In this document: piece by piece, positions 27,229-35,348 of the stretch | How the letters are laid out: each line of letters begins with the position of its first letter | Position numbering within the stretch: position 1 is the first letter of the stretch | Source of the DNA: a bacterium | GTDB taxonomy: Bacteria > Acidobacteriota > Thermoanaerobaculia > Multivoradales > J023 | Assembly (NCBI GenBank): GCA_024226315.1 | Contig: JAAELT010000115.1 | Span: 143,121-207,120 of the forward strand | Direction: 5' to 3' | Length of the DNA: 64,000 bases | The notes under the pieces: model-generated | What the model saw: only the letters and a program-made list of their open reading frames with translations | What the model was told of the DNA's origin: nothing | Database searches by the model: none | Program-made: the position numbers and the translations under genes

Positions 27229-29958
27229 AGCGGCCGCCGGCTGACTGCTCGGCCCCAGGTCTTTCGCGGGATGGAACTTCGTGCCGATGGCCGAGATGCC
27301 ATGCAGGAAGCTGATGCCACCGACGGGTACCTCGGCCACCGCGTCCTCGGCATCGTCGGGAAAGGTGGGGGAGAACAAACCAAAGTAGAGGCTGGGGCTC
27401 TCGAAGACGATCGTCAGGTCGCCGTCGGTGGTGGCGAGCAGGGCCTGCAGGACGTCCGCGTAGAAGCCTTCGAGCTTGGGCTCGTGGGGAGATGTCGTTG
27501 GCGTAGAGACGGCGCCCTTCTGCCACTGCCCGAACCTCGCGCCGGCCAAGCGATTGCGCCACACCCGGGCCGGGCCGCCCCCCAGCCAGCGGAAGCCCTC
27601 GACGTTTTCCCGTGGCAGGCCGAGGCTGACGCCTTTAAGCTCTCTCGTGCCGGTGGCTGGATAGTTGAATTCGAAGCGCAGCCATCCCGACGGGAAGAGC
27701 GTCCAGCGCACGCTCGACAGGCCCTTCCCGTAGCGGACCTCGACGTCGTAGGCATCGCCCTGCCGGCCATGGCGGACGTCGGCGACGGTGACCCGCCCGC
27801 CCGCGGTCGGCGTCGGCCCGCCATCGAACGAGACACGCCCGCCAGGATGCAAGAGCGCACGCAGATCACCAGTGGCCGGATCGAGCTCGGCGCCGGTCGT
27901 GCCCGCCCGCAGGGTCAGCAGGCCGTTGGACTCGGTGGCCTCGATCCGTCCGGTCCCCGTCTCCAGGGTTTTCACGTCGGCTCGCAAGTCGCGGGTCGGG
28001 AGGACCCACGTCCACAGCTCGCGGCCCGCGGGATCGTAGGCGCTCCAGCGCACGGCGTCGGCCGCCCGCCAGTCGACCTCCACGGGCAGACGCAGCTCGA
28101 CGCGGCCGCCGGGGGGAACTGCGGGGCCGTCCAGGAATCCTTCCAGCGTCCGGCGCGGGGAGCCCGCGCCGCCGAGGGGCGGCAGATCGATCAGCGCCCA
28201 ACGGAAACGGCACTCCGAGAGGTCGGTGTGGTCGAAGCGGTTCTCGATCTCGATCGCGCCGTCGAAGCGCCGCTTTGCGATCCGAACCGGCGAGAAGATC
28301 TCGCGCACCGCCCAGTAGTTTCCCGTCAGCTCGCGGTAGGGCCCGAGAACGCCGTCGGGTGCGTGGTTGCCGTCGGTGTCGAGCTCGCCGCCGCGATCGG
28401 TGCGCTCGATTGCTTCGTCGGCGAAGGACCACAGGAACAGGCCTCCAGCGCGCGGCGAGGCCCGCATCAGGCGCCAGTAGTCCTCGAGCCCGGCGCCCGA
28501 GCCGCCGTCGTAGAGGCCGTGCAGCAGCTCGGTGGGCATCACCACCGGCAGCTCTCCGAACAGCGAGCGCCAGCGGTTGCGCAGGCTCGCCGGGTCGAGC
28601 GAGCGCTCGAGCGCCGAGTAGGTCAGGTAGTGCTCGGCGTCGATGCCGCCGAAGAAATCATGGGGATGGAACACCGGGCGTTTCTGGAAGTCGTGGACGG
28701 CAAATTCGGCGTCGAGATCCGTGTTCCAGCCGCCCTCGTTGCCGTTCGCCCACAGCACCACCGACGGGTGGTGGGCGTCGCGCTCGACCATCTCGCGGAC
28801 CAGCTGCCGGCCAACATCGGTACCGTAGGCGTCGTGCCAGCCGGCCAGCTCGTCGATCACGTAGATGCCAAGCTCGTCGCAGGCATCGAGGAAGGCGGGA
28901 TCGGGCGGGTAGTGCGAGGTGCGCACCGCGTTCATGTTCAAGTCCTTGATCAGCTCGGCGTCGCGCCGGTCAATGTCGCGGTTCAGGGTGCGGCCGGAAG
29001 CTGGCCAGAAGGCGTGGCGGTTGACGCCCTTGAGCAGCACCCTGTTGCCGTTGACGAACAGGCCATCGGCGCGCACCTCGAAGGTGCGGAAGCCGAAGCG
29101 CAGCGTGTGGCGATGCAGTCTCAGGCCGTCGCGTTCGAGGTCGACGACCAGGCGATAGAGAGTCGGGCTCTCGGCGCTCCAGCGCCGTGGATTGTCGATG
29201 GTCGAACCGAAACTGGCTCCCGAGGAACCCGCGGTGACGTCGGCGATGAGCGGTTGGCCGACGGCGCCCCCGTCCATCGATTCGACGCGGGCCGTGATCC
29301 GTGCCGGGCCGCTGAGCCCACGGAGGCGGACCGAGAGCACCAGAGCGCCGTCGTGGCGGGCGTCGACCGCCACATGGTCGATCGACTCGGCGGGTCGCGC
29401 CTCCAGCCAGACCGGCCGGTAGATGCCGCCGAAGATCCAGTAGTCAGCCTCGCGCTCGGCCCGATTCACCGATCTGTCGGCCGAGTGCTTACGGACCGTC
29501 ACTTCCAGCAGGTTCTCTTCGCCGAAGCGCAGCAGCCGGGTCACGTCGTAGCGGAAGCGGTAGAAGCCGCCGCGATGCGGCGGCCCGACTGTTTCGTCGT
29601 TGAGCCGTGCTTCGGTGTCGGTCATCACGCCCTCGAACACCAGGTCGACGGTGCGCCCGCGCCACTCGGCCGGCACGCCGAAGCGGTGGCGGTAGCGCCC
29701 CAGCTCGCGGCTCTGGTCGTCGTCGTGGCCGTAGTTGTAGGAGCCGAAGCCGTGCTGCTCCCATTGCGACGGCACCGCGATCGTCGTCCACTCGCCGCTC
29801 CGCCTACCGTCGGTGACGAAGAGCTCCCAGTCCACGGTGTCGCCGTAGCCGCTGCCGGAGAGCATCAGGCGCTCAGTGTCCTGGGCGGCGGCCGGGGTGA
29901 GGCAGAGGAGACCAAGCACGGCGAACAGGAGCCCGCCTCGCTTTCGCGTCGATTTCAT
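27178..29958 (-). CDS. Secreted glycoside hydrolase family 2 (beta-galactosidase-like)
   Basis: The 926-aa protein has a signal peptide (MKSTRKRGG, hydrophobic core, cleavage near TPAAAQD). The GH2 order is visible: sugar-binding jelly roll (WTTIAVPSQWEQHGFGSYNYG onward), immunoglobulin-like domain, TIM barrel (LLKGVNRHAFWP), then beta-galactosidase small-chain-like domains. The likely acid/base is Glu408 in WANGNEGG and the likely nucleophile Glu477 in MPTELLHG. The signal peptide places it in the periplasm or outside, where it could release sugars for the downstream kinase. The start at 29958 overlaps the PfkB stop by ATGA; a longer upstream frame exists but would destroy the signal peptide. 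Exact sugar specificity cannot be read. Confidence 0.87.
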   Translation of the reverse strand: MKSTRKRGGLLFAVLGLLCLTPAAAQDTERLMLSGSGYGDTVDWELFVTDGRRSGEWTTIAVPSQWEQHGFGSYNYGHDDDQSRELGRYRHRFGVPAEWRGRTVDLVFEGVMTDTEARLNDETVGPPHRGGFYRFRYDVTRLLRFGEENLLEVTVRKHSADRSVNRAEREADYWIFGGIYRPVWLEARPAESIDHVAVDARHDGALVLSVRLRGLSGPARITARVESMDGGAVGQPLIADVTAGSSGASFGSTIDNPRRWSAESPTLYRLVVDLERDGLRLHRHTLRFGFRTFEVRADGLFVNGNRVLLKGVNRHAFWPASGRTLNRDIDRRDAELIKDLNMNAVRTSHYPPDPAFLDACDELGIYVIDELAGWHDAYGTDVGRQLVREMVERDAHHPSVVLWANGNEGGWNTDLDAEFAVHDFQKRPVFHPHDFFGGIDAEHYLTYSALERSLDPASLRNRWRSLFGELPVVMPTELLHGLYDGGSGAGLEDYWRLMRASPRAGGLFLWSFADEAIERTDRGGELDTDGNHAPDGVLGPYRELTGNYWAVREIFSPVRIAKRRFDGAIEIENRFDHTDLSECRFRWALIDLPPLGGAGSPRRTLEGFLDGPAVPPGGRVELRLPVEVDWRAADAVRWSAYDPAGRELWTWVLPTRDLRADVKTLETGTGRIEATESNGLLTLRAGTTGAELDPATGDLRALLHPGGRVSFDGGPTPTAGGRVTVADVRHGRQGDAYDVEVRYGKGLSSVRWTLFPSGWLRFEFNYPATGTRELKGVSLGLPRENVEGFRWLGGGPARVWRNRLAGARFGQWQKGAVSTPTTSPHEPKLEGFYADVLQALLATTDGDLTIVFESPSLYFGLFSPTFPDDAEDAVAEVPVGGISFLHGISAIGTKFHPAKDLGPSSQPAAASGLHRGAVWLRASPRR

Positions 29959-30860
29959 CGAGGCGATCCGAATTCGTCCCGGAGGCGCTGCCGTGCCGAG
30001 TCGGGGGTGGCGGCGAGAAGGCCATCGGCGCCCTCGCCCTCGAGCGCGAAGGCGGCGGAGACGACGCCACGCTCCAGTGCGCGCGGCAGGGGATCGCCGA
30101 GCAGGCGGCCGGCCAGCACCCCGCCGGCGAAGGCGTCGCCGGCGCCGGTGGGATCGATCACCGTCCCGACCCGGGCCGGCCACTCCAGGAGGCTTCCGGT
30201 TTCGTGGTCGTACGCGATGCCTCCTCGGGCGGCGCGCTTGTAGAAGATCCGATGCGGTCGGTCACTGCAGAGCTCCGCAAGGACCGGTTCTGGATCGTCG
30301 AGGCCGCCGGGGACCAGCATTTCGTCTTCGCTGAGCAGGAAGTCGTCGACCCCGGCCAGCAGCTCTTTCCAGGTGCCGAGGTTCGTAGCCGTCAGCAGCT
30401 CATACGGGTCGACCGAAACGCTGACGCCGCGATGAGCCGCCAGCGCTTCGATCAGCTCACGCTGGACGTCGAAGGGCATGGGAGCGAGGTGGTAGGCGCG
30501 TGCCCGCGGTCCGGCGTCGAGATCGGCGGCGGTGGGCGAAACCTCGGCGTGCGTCGGACCGTCGAGCCGGTGGACGACGTGGCGCCGCCGGCCCTCGTAG
30601 AGCAGCCAGGTGCGCAGCCCCGGCCGGTCGAGGCGCCGGACGCCCGAGAGGTCGATGCCGCGGGCCGCCAGGTCGTCGAGCATGCGGGTGGGATAGTCGT
30701 CGCCCACCACCGAGAAGATCCCTACCTCGACGCCCCACAGCCGGGCGCCGAGTGCAGCGTAGAGGACCGCGCCGCCGGGCTGTGCCATACGGGTGCGCCC
30801 GTCTTCGTAGACGATGTCGTCCACCAGCAGGTTGCCGAGGACGGCCAGGTCGAGAGTCAC
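29955..30860 (-). CDS. PfkB family carbohydrate/nucleoside kinase
   Basis: The 301-aa protein carries PfkB signatures: the N-terminal GNLLVDDIV and QPGGAVLYAALGARLWG, and the C-terminal DPTGAGDAFAGGVLAGRL with the catalytic Asp and anion hole. I chose the GTG at 30860 because it overlaps the BtpA stop (GTGA) and gives the standard N-terminus VTLDLAVLGN; further upstream the frame is only shadow. It phosphorylates a sugar or nucleoside that cannot be identified. The 4-nt overlaps on both sides show one operon with BtpA and the GH2 enzyme, suggesting uptake and breakdown of a glycoside. Confidence 0.88.
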   Translation of the reverse strand: MTLDLAVLGNLLVDDIVYEDGRTRMAQPGGAVLYAALGARLWGVEVGIFSVVGDDYPTRMLDDLAARGIDLSGVRRLDRPGLRTWLLYEGRRRHVVHRLDGPTHAEVSPTAADLDAGPRARAYHLAPMPFDVQRELIEALAAHRGVSVSVDPYELLTATNLGTWKELLAGVDDFLLSEDEMLVPGGLDDPEPVLAELCSDRPHRIFYKRAARGGIAYDHETGSLLEWPARVGTVIDPTGAGDAFAGGVLAGRLLGDPLPRALERGVVSAAFALEGEGADGLLAATPDSARQRLRDEFGSPR

Positions 30861-31708
30861 GGTGGAGCTGTGTCTTCCGGCGGAACGGTGTCCGGCGGCG
30901 GCAGCGCCGCGAAGGCGTGGGCCAGCGCCGCCGCCCGCGCCGGGTCGAGCGGGCTCGACCACCGTCCGTCGCACTTCACCGACGACCCGACGATCAGCGC
31001 GTCGGCGTCAGCGAACTGGTGAAGGTTGCCGACGTCGACGCCCGAGCCGACAAGCGTCGGCACTCCGACCGCGTCGCGCACCGCCCGCACCTCCTCGGCC
31101 CGCGCCGCGCGCCCGGTCGCCGGTCCGGTAACGATCACGCCGTCCGCGAGGAAAAACTCGGCGGCGCGGGCGGTCTCGACCAGGTCGATGTCGGCGGTCA
31201 CCGCGTGCGCGGAGTGTTTCTTCTTGACGTCGGCGAAGACGCGCACGGCGTCGGCGCCGATCGCCCGCCGGTAGCGCAACAGCTCGCCGGCGCTCGACTC
31301 GATCAGGCCCTCGTCGGCGACGTGGGCGAAGACGAAGCCCTCGACCCGCACGAACGCCGCCTCGCACGCCTGTGCTACCGCCAGCGCCTCGCGGTTGGCG
31401 CCGGCCAGCACCTGCACGCCGAGCGGCAGCTCGGCGGCGCGCCGCACCTCGTGCCCCACGGCCGTCATCGCGGCGGTGATCTCCGGCCCCACCGTGCCCT
31501 TCAGATACGGGCGATCGTGCATGTTCTCGATCGCCAGGCCATGGAAGCCCGCCTCCCGGTACTGGCGCGCCTCTCCCGCCGCCTGCTCCACGATCTCCCC
31601 GATCCGCAGCCGGGACCGCGCCGTGCCGGGGAGCGCCTGCACGTGGATCATGCCGATCAGCGCGCGAGGCACCCCGAAGATGTCGTCGATGATTCCCTGG
31701 CGATCCAC
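30857..31708 (-). CDS. BtpA/SgcQ family TIM-barrel protein
   Basis: The 283-aa protein has the BtpA family pattern: LIGMIHVQALPGTA near the N-terminus, GLAIENMHDRPY, LGVQVLAGANREALAVA, VFADVKKKHS and the terminal phosphate-site-like LVGSGVDVGN with IVGSSVK. BtpA is known as a factor for photosystem I in cyanobacteria. In heterotrophs the family (SgcQ) sits in sugar operons and is thought to be a phosphosugar enzyme. The PfkB kinase next to it fits a phosphosugar substrate. The start is a GTG with GGAAG before it. It lies 21 bp after the toxin gene and may share its promoter. Confidence 0.85.
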   Translation of the reverse strand: MDRQGIIDDIFGVPRALIGMIHVQALPGTARSRLRIGEIVEQAAGEARQYREAGFHGLAIENMHDRPYLKGTVGPEITAAMTAVGHEVRRAAELPLGVQVLAGANREALAVAQACEAAFVRVEGFVFAHVADEGLIESSAGELLRYRRAIGADAVRVFADVKKKHSAHAVTADIDLVETARAAEFFLADGVIVTGPATGRAARAEEVRAVRDAVGVPTLVGSGVDVGNLHQFADADALIVGSSVKCDGRWSSPLDPARAAALAHAFAALPPPDTVPPEDTAPP

Positions 31709-31729
31709 GTGTCTTCCGATCAGCTCAGA

Positions 31730-32110
31730 TCACAGCCGATAGGGGACGGTGACGAAGCCGAAGCGATCCGGGTCGAAGTCCCGGGTATTGCGCGTCACGA
31801 GACTCAGACCATGATGTCGAGCGACCGCCGCCTGTAGAGCGTCGGGCAGCTTCCACCGATAGTCGCGCCGCAGGCGAGCCGCCAGATCCGCGACCGGAGC
31901 CTCGATCGGCAGGTTGGGGAAACGATCGAGCAGACCGGCCACCATGGCACTGGTCTCGGTATCGAAACCGGTCAGGAGCTCCGCCCGAGTGATCACGGAC
32001 AGGGCTAGCTCGGAGCGGTGGTCGACAATGAAGCGCGTCGCCTGATCGATACCGTTGAAGTGGTCGATCAGAATCACGGAATCGGCCAGATACCTCAGCG
32101 GTCGTCCCAT
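31730..32110 (-). CDS. PIN-domain toxin (VapC-like)
   Basis: The 126-aa protein has the PIN nuclease acidic residues in order: Asp in YLADSVILIDHF, Glu in ITRAELLTGF, Asp in KLPDALQAAVA, and TRNTRDFD near the end. VapC toxins cleave tRNA or rRNA when freed from their antitoxin. The length is typical. The gene overlaps the upstream antitoxin gene by 16 nt, the normal arrangement for such pairs. It ends 21 bp before the BtpA gene on the same strand, so it may be co-transcribed with the sugar operon. Confidence 0.88.
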   Translation of the reverse strand: MGRPLRYLADSVILIDHFNGIDQATRFIVDHRSELALSVITRAELLTGFDTETSAMVAGLLDRFPNLPIEAPVADLAARLRRDYRWKLPDALQAAVARHHGLSLVTRNTRDFDPDRFGFVTVPYRL

Positions 32111-32334
32111 TCCCCGCGGATCTCGTTCTGGAAAGCCAGGCCGTCTCCCTCCGTCCAGATCCCGGAGGTATCCGTGAGCAGCTGCTCCAGTGGGCGCTCT
32201 TCGCGCTCAACCACTTCTCGATACCGTCGTACGGCGCGACGGACGAGCTCGGCCATCGAGACCTGTTCTTCCTCGGCCTGGCGATCGAGCCAGACCTTGT
32301 CTTCTTCCTGGAGACCGATGACTGTGCGTACCAT
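32095..32334 (-). CDS. Ribbon-helix-helix antitoxin of the VapC-like pair
   Basis: The 79-aa protein starts with a short strand (MVRTVIGLQEED) and two helices (KVWLDRQAEEEQVSMAELVRRAVRRYRE), the CopG/Arc-type ribbon-helix-helix DNA-binding fold. The acidic tail (TDTSGIWTEGDGLAFQNEI) would bind and block the toxin. It is the first gene of the pair and overlaps the toxin gene. Such antitoxins normally repress their own promoter; a paired GATATC site lies just upstream. Confidence 0.82.
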   Translation of the reverse strand: MVRTVIGLQEEDKVWLDRQAEEEQVSMAELVRRAVRRYREVVEREERPLEQLLTDTSGIWTEGDGLAFQNEIRGEWDDR

Positions 32335-32348
32335 GAGATCTCGCCTCG

Positions 32349-32375
32349 CGATATCACCTGCTGAGAATGATATCA
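32349..32375 (-). promoter_or_regulatory. Candidate operator of the toxin-antitoxin pair
   Basis: Two GATATC palindromes (32350-32355 and 32369-32374), 19 bp apart, sit 15-40 bp before the antitoxin start. Ribbon-helix-helix antitoxins bind paired short palindromes in this position. On the minus strand TATCAT overlaps the outer site and could be a -10 box. The role is inferred. Confidence 0.35.
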
Positions 32376-32431
32376 GTCTCGAGGGGGAAAACGCCAGTCC
32401 TCAGGGGTGGGACCGGTGACCGCTTCGGTGC

Positions 32432-32625
32432 GGGTCATTGGCCACGGGCCTCACGACGCGGTCATCGGGCCAGGGGTCATTGGCCAAGAGCTTTCGGACC
32501 AGGTCATCGAGCCAGGGGTCATTGGCCAAGAGCCTTCGGACCAGGTTATCGGGCCAGGGGTCATTGGCCGAGAGCTTTCGGACCAGGTCATCGAGCCAGC
32601 TGCCATTGGCCGAGAGCTTTCATCC
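32432..32625 (+). repeat. 42-bp tandem repeat, four full copies and one partial
   Basis: Copies start at 32432, 32474, 32516 and 32558, with a degenerate partial copy from 32600. The first copy has diverged; the middle three differ at only a few bases. Each unit contains two related cores, GGTCATTGGCC and GGTCATCGRGCC, plus the string GAGCYTTCGGACCAG between them. Because 42 is a multiple of 3, forward frames stay open through it. One would read repeats such as VIGQELSDQVIEPG, but no start site supports translation. Confidence 0.85.
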
Positions 32626-33151
32626 CGGCTCCCGCGCCGATTTCCCGCCGTTCGAGGGTTTCCAGCGTCGCTGAGCGGCTTCGTCGGCGTCCAGAGCCTT
32701 TCCCGCGTCCCCGCGTCGAATCTCTCGCCGACCGGCCGCGTCCATTCCGGCCTGAGCGGGATTTTTCCACGATCCCCGGCGTTCGGAGAAGCAGAAGGGG
32801 AATTCGTGATCGTGGGAGGTGCCTGAGCTTCGCTTAAAGTTCATCGATGCCCACGGCCCTCATGACCTGGTGATCTGGCAGAGGTGTCTCGCGAGAGATC
32901 GGCGGGCTGTACGGCTGGCGGAGGCGTCTCCCGGCGAGGTGACGAACCGCCCGACAGTCAACCCGGTGCCAAGAAAACCCACCTGGGTTCCCGCGGTACG
33001 CGGCTCTTGCTGGAGCCGCAGCCGGATTTGCAGCCGTCAGAGCGTTCCATCGACGTCTGGGACCTGGATGCCATAGCCAACCTTGAACAGCAGGCCCGGT
33101 CGCCAGAGCCACCGTCTCCCGGACCCGGGGGACGTGGTAAGCTCTCCACGC

Positions 33152-33461
33152 GTTATGCGGACCCGTGGCTATGCGAATAAACAACGGCACCGTAGCCGGC
33201 ACGTGGAGAGAGCTCCACGCTCACAAGCACTTACGCCAGGTCGAATTCCGGCAGACCACGTGTTACGCGGACACCGCGGTGACGCGTTTGTCGCCTGCGG
33301 GCGTCTTCGGAACATCTCGGCCCGGGCTCGATCACGTTACACGGACACACGGCGCCGCGTTCGGCACCGCCGCAAATCCGGGGCAGACCCGCTCAAATGC
33401 CCTATTCTCAGACTCTTGGGACCTCCGGCGGCTGCCTGGACTCTCTTGTTACACGGACCCG
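33152..33461 (+). repeat. Four spaced copies of GTTAyrCGGACmC upstream of the cassette array
   Basis: Copies lie at 33152 (GTTATGCGGACCCG), 33262 (GTTACGCGGACACCG), 33336 (GTTACACGGACAC) and 33448 (GTTACACGGACCCG), spaced 110, 74 and 112 bp. The first three are preceded by CACG or CAC. The last ends 31 bp before the first cassette junction. They resemble recombinase-binding direct repeats, and the GTTATG/GTTACG pair recalls the direct repeats of integron attI sites, but the spacing is wider. Function unknown. Confidence 0.5.
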
Positions 33462-33491
33462 TAGAATAATTGGTTGGAGCTGAGTTGTACT

Positions 33492-33498
33492 GTTCGGC
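33492..33498 (+). other. First cassette junction (GTTCGGC), possible attI or secondary insertion site
   Basis: GTTCGGC here is the exact reverse complement of the R' box GCCGAAC at 35280-35286, at the far end of the same cassette. Integron cassettes are cut after the G, so the first cassette would run from 33493 to 35327. No R'/L' boxes are recognisable upstream of this junction. It may therefore be an attI-like or secondary site, or what is left of a lost attC. Confidence 0.6.
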
Positions 33499-33523
33499 GG
33501 CCTCCAGACAATAAGTGATTGAC

Positions 33524-35260
33524 ATGATCGACGGAGTTGGCATCTCTAGCTACAGAAGCTTCGGCCCGGAAGTGCAGCTTCTTGGGCCGTTGCGGAAGAT
33601 AAATCTGATCGTTGGCCCGAACAACTCGGGCAAATCGAACGTCTTGCGTTTTTTGGCCCATCACTACGAGAAGCTCGTTGAGGTGATTAGGCGTAATGGG
33701 AACTATTCAGGATTCAAAGAACTTGACGAGCATCTTGGGGACCGCGCTCGCAGCCAAGAGTTTTGGCTTGGGATCGATTTAAACGGAGAACGCTTCCCTG
33801 CTTGGTTTGATGGCATAAAGGAACAGCTGGGGCACGATCCGCATTCCGTGTCTAACTTCGAGAAGGTTCTCAACTCGGAGCTCCTTTGCCGCGGTACCGG
33901 CGTGGCCTGGTTTCAATACGAGGCTCCCCCTGGCTCACAATGGGATCTATCAGAGAGCTTCGCTACAGAAACTGCGACGCTGCTCCACCCTAGCGACTGG
34001 CATGAACTTAAGTCGAGGTTGCTCAGCGGTGGCTTCTCAGACTTAACGCAGATAGTGCTAGCTCTCCTCAGAAACCTGAGTCCAGCTCAACAGCAACCCA
34101 CTTCGAAAGTCGCATTTGTTCCCGCGATCAGGGAAGTCACGAATAAGAACTCGACTGAAGACTCCGACCTTGGAGGACCGGGCCTGATTCAGCGCTTGGC
34201 GAGATTTCAGAATCCCGATCATGCCCAACAGGATCTAAAGGCGAAGTTCGAAACGATTAACGAGCTGCTAAGGTCAGTTACCGGATCGGACAGCGCGAGC
34301 CTCGAGATACCGTTTGAGAGAGACACCATCCTCGTCCACATGGATGGCAAGACCCTTCCGCTGCAAGCATTAGGAACAGGAGTCCACGAGGTAATCATCA
34401 TAGCCTCTGCCTCAACTGTAATCAACAACCAAGCCTTGTGCATTGAGGAGCCGGAGATTCATCTCCACCCGCTGCTTCAGCGGAAACTCATTAGGCATTT
34501 AGAGGACAAGACAGACAATCAGTATTTTTTTGCCACTCACTCGGCTCATCTGCTGGACCATCCTGGATCGAGCATCTTCCATGTTCACCTCTCGGGCAAG
34601 GCTTCCGAGATAGATTACGTCGATAGTTCCAGAGGAAGATTCGAAGTCTGTCACGACTTGGGCTACAGAGCGTCGGACCTTTTGCAGACGAATTGCATAA
34701 TCTGGGTTGAGGGGCCATCTGATAGGATCTATCTCAATCACTGGATACGTACGTTGTCTCCGAATTTTTTAGAAGGTACGCACTACTCAATCATGTTTTA
34801 CGGTGGACGCTTGCTTTCGCACTTGTCTGCTGCTGATGCGGAGGTTGAGGAGTTTATCGCGCTACGGCGTCTCAACAGGTGGATGGCGATGGTGATAGAC
34901 AGCGACAGAACCAAGCCCGGGGAACACTTGAACTCCACCAAACAAAGAGTCAGAGCTGAGTTCGAGAGCGATCCGGGGTTTGTATGGATAACGAAGGGGC
35001 GGGAGATTGAGAATTATATTGACGCCGAGGTCCTTGAACAGTCACTTAGAGCTGTCCACAGGGATGTTTCCCGCGTTCCCAGGGCTGGCGTCAACGACAA
35101 GGCCCTCAAGTTTTTTAACAGCTCTAATCAACCCAGGACTGCTGATAAGGTCAAGGTCGCCAAGATCGTGACGGATTCGGATGCGAATCTCTTAGTTCTA
35201 GATCTCCGACAAAGAGTGAAACAGATCGTTACTTTCATTAAACTGGCGAATCACGAATGA
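33524..35260 (+). CDS. OLD-like AAA ATPase with C-terminal TOPRIM nuclease domain (cassette A)
   Basis: The 578-aa protein has an SMC/ABC-type ATPase split by an insert: Walker A GPNNSGKSN (residues 31-39), a signature-like LGTGVHEVIIIASA, and Walker B LCIEEPEIHLHP followed by ATHSAHLL. A TOPRIM domain follows, with WVEGPSDRIYL (catalytic Glu), VIDSDRTKPG (DxD) and KGREIENYI. OLD family proteins are ATP-regulated nucleases; relatives serve in phage defence (P2 Old, GajA, retron effectors). No GajB-type helicase is next to it, so it would act alone. ATG 33524 is chosen, with a weak AGTGA before it; GTG 33515 is an alternative. Base composition is clearly lower in GC than the flanks. Confidence 0.85.
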   Translation: MIDGVGISSYRSFGPEVQLLGPLRKINLIVGPNNSGKSNVLRFLAHHYEKLVEVIRRNGNYSGFKELDEHLGDRARSQEFWLGIDLNGERFPAWFDGIKEQLGHDPHSVSNFEKVLNSELLCRGTGVAWFQYEAPPGSQWDLSESFATETATLLHPSDWHELKSRLLSGGFSDLTQIVLALLRNLSPAQQQPTSKVAFVPAIREVTNKNSTEDSDLGGPGLIQRLARFQNPDHAQQDLKAKFETINELLRSVTGSDSASLEIPFERDTILVHMDGKTLPLQALGTGVHEVIIIASASTVINNQALCIEEPEIHLHPLLQRKLIRHLEDKTDNQYFFATHSAHLLDHPGSSIFHVHLSGKASEIDYVDSSRGRFEVCHDLGYRASDLLQTNCIIWVEGPSDRIYLNHWIRTLSPNFLEGTHYSIMFYGGRLLSHLSAADAEVEEFIALRRLNRWMAMVIDSDRTKPGEHLNSTKQRVRAEFESDPGFVWITKGREIENYIDAEVLEQSLRAVHRDVSRVPRAGVNDKALKFFNSSNQPRTADKVKVAKIVTDSDANLLVLDLRQRVKQIVTFIKLANHE

Positions 35261-35279
35261 GTAATGCAGGGTCGCCAGC

Positions 35280-35333
35280 GCCGAACCTGAGGCTCGAGCG
35301 GGCGGGAACCGCCGCTCAGCCATTGCGTTAGCT
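35280..35333 (+). other. attC site of cassette A
   Basis: R' GCCGAAC (35280-35286) and R'' GTTAGCT (35327-35333) flank a hairpin. GGCTCGAGCGGGCGG pairs with CCGCCGCTCAGCC around a GAA loop, leaving unpaired bases as in real attC sites. The gap between the hairpin and R'' is 5 nt (ATTGC), the usual spacing. The R' box exactly matches GTTCGGC at the start of the cassette (33492). Confidence 0.8.
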
Positions 35334-35348
35334 GGCACTTGAAGTCTC

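Larger units (their letters stand above)
32335..33491. other. Gene-poor stretch between the toxin-antitoxin pair and the cassette array
   Basis: About 1.15 kb without a gene I can support. It holds the operator candidate, a 42-bp tandem repeat (32432-32625), roughly 500 bp in which I see nothing recognisable, and four spaced GTTAyrCGGACmC motifs (33152-33461). Open frames of 60-160 codons exist on both strands, but they have no ribosome sites and no recognisable domain, and they exist in several frames at once. A hairpin CGTGGAG/CTCCACG lies at 33202-33219, and a weaker relative at 33133-33150. Confidence 0.6.

Noticed and set aside
32432..32625. CRISPR array
   Set aside because: The units are head-to-tail copies with no unique spacers, and no cas gene is near.
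32367..33202. Protein-coding genes through the 42-bp repeat and the stretch after it
   Set aside because: Forward frames stay open only because the period is a multiple of three. No ribosome site, domain or consistent frame supports any of them.
33152..33461. The GTTAyrCGGACmC motifs as extra attC sites
   Set aside because: They share a GTTA core, but I find no paired R'/L' boxes or extrahelical hairpin at the right distance. I keep them as repeats only.
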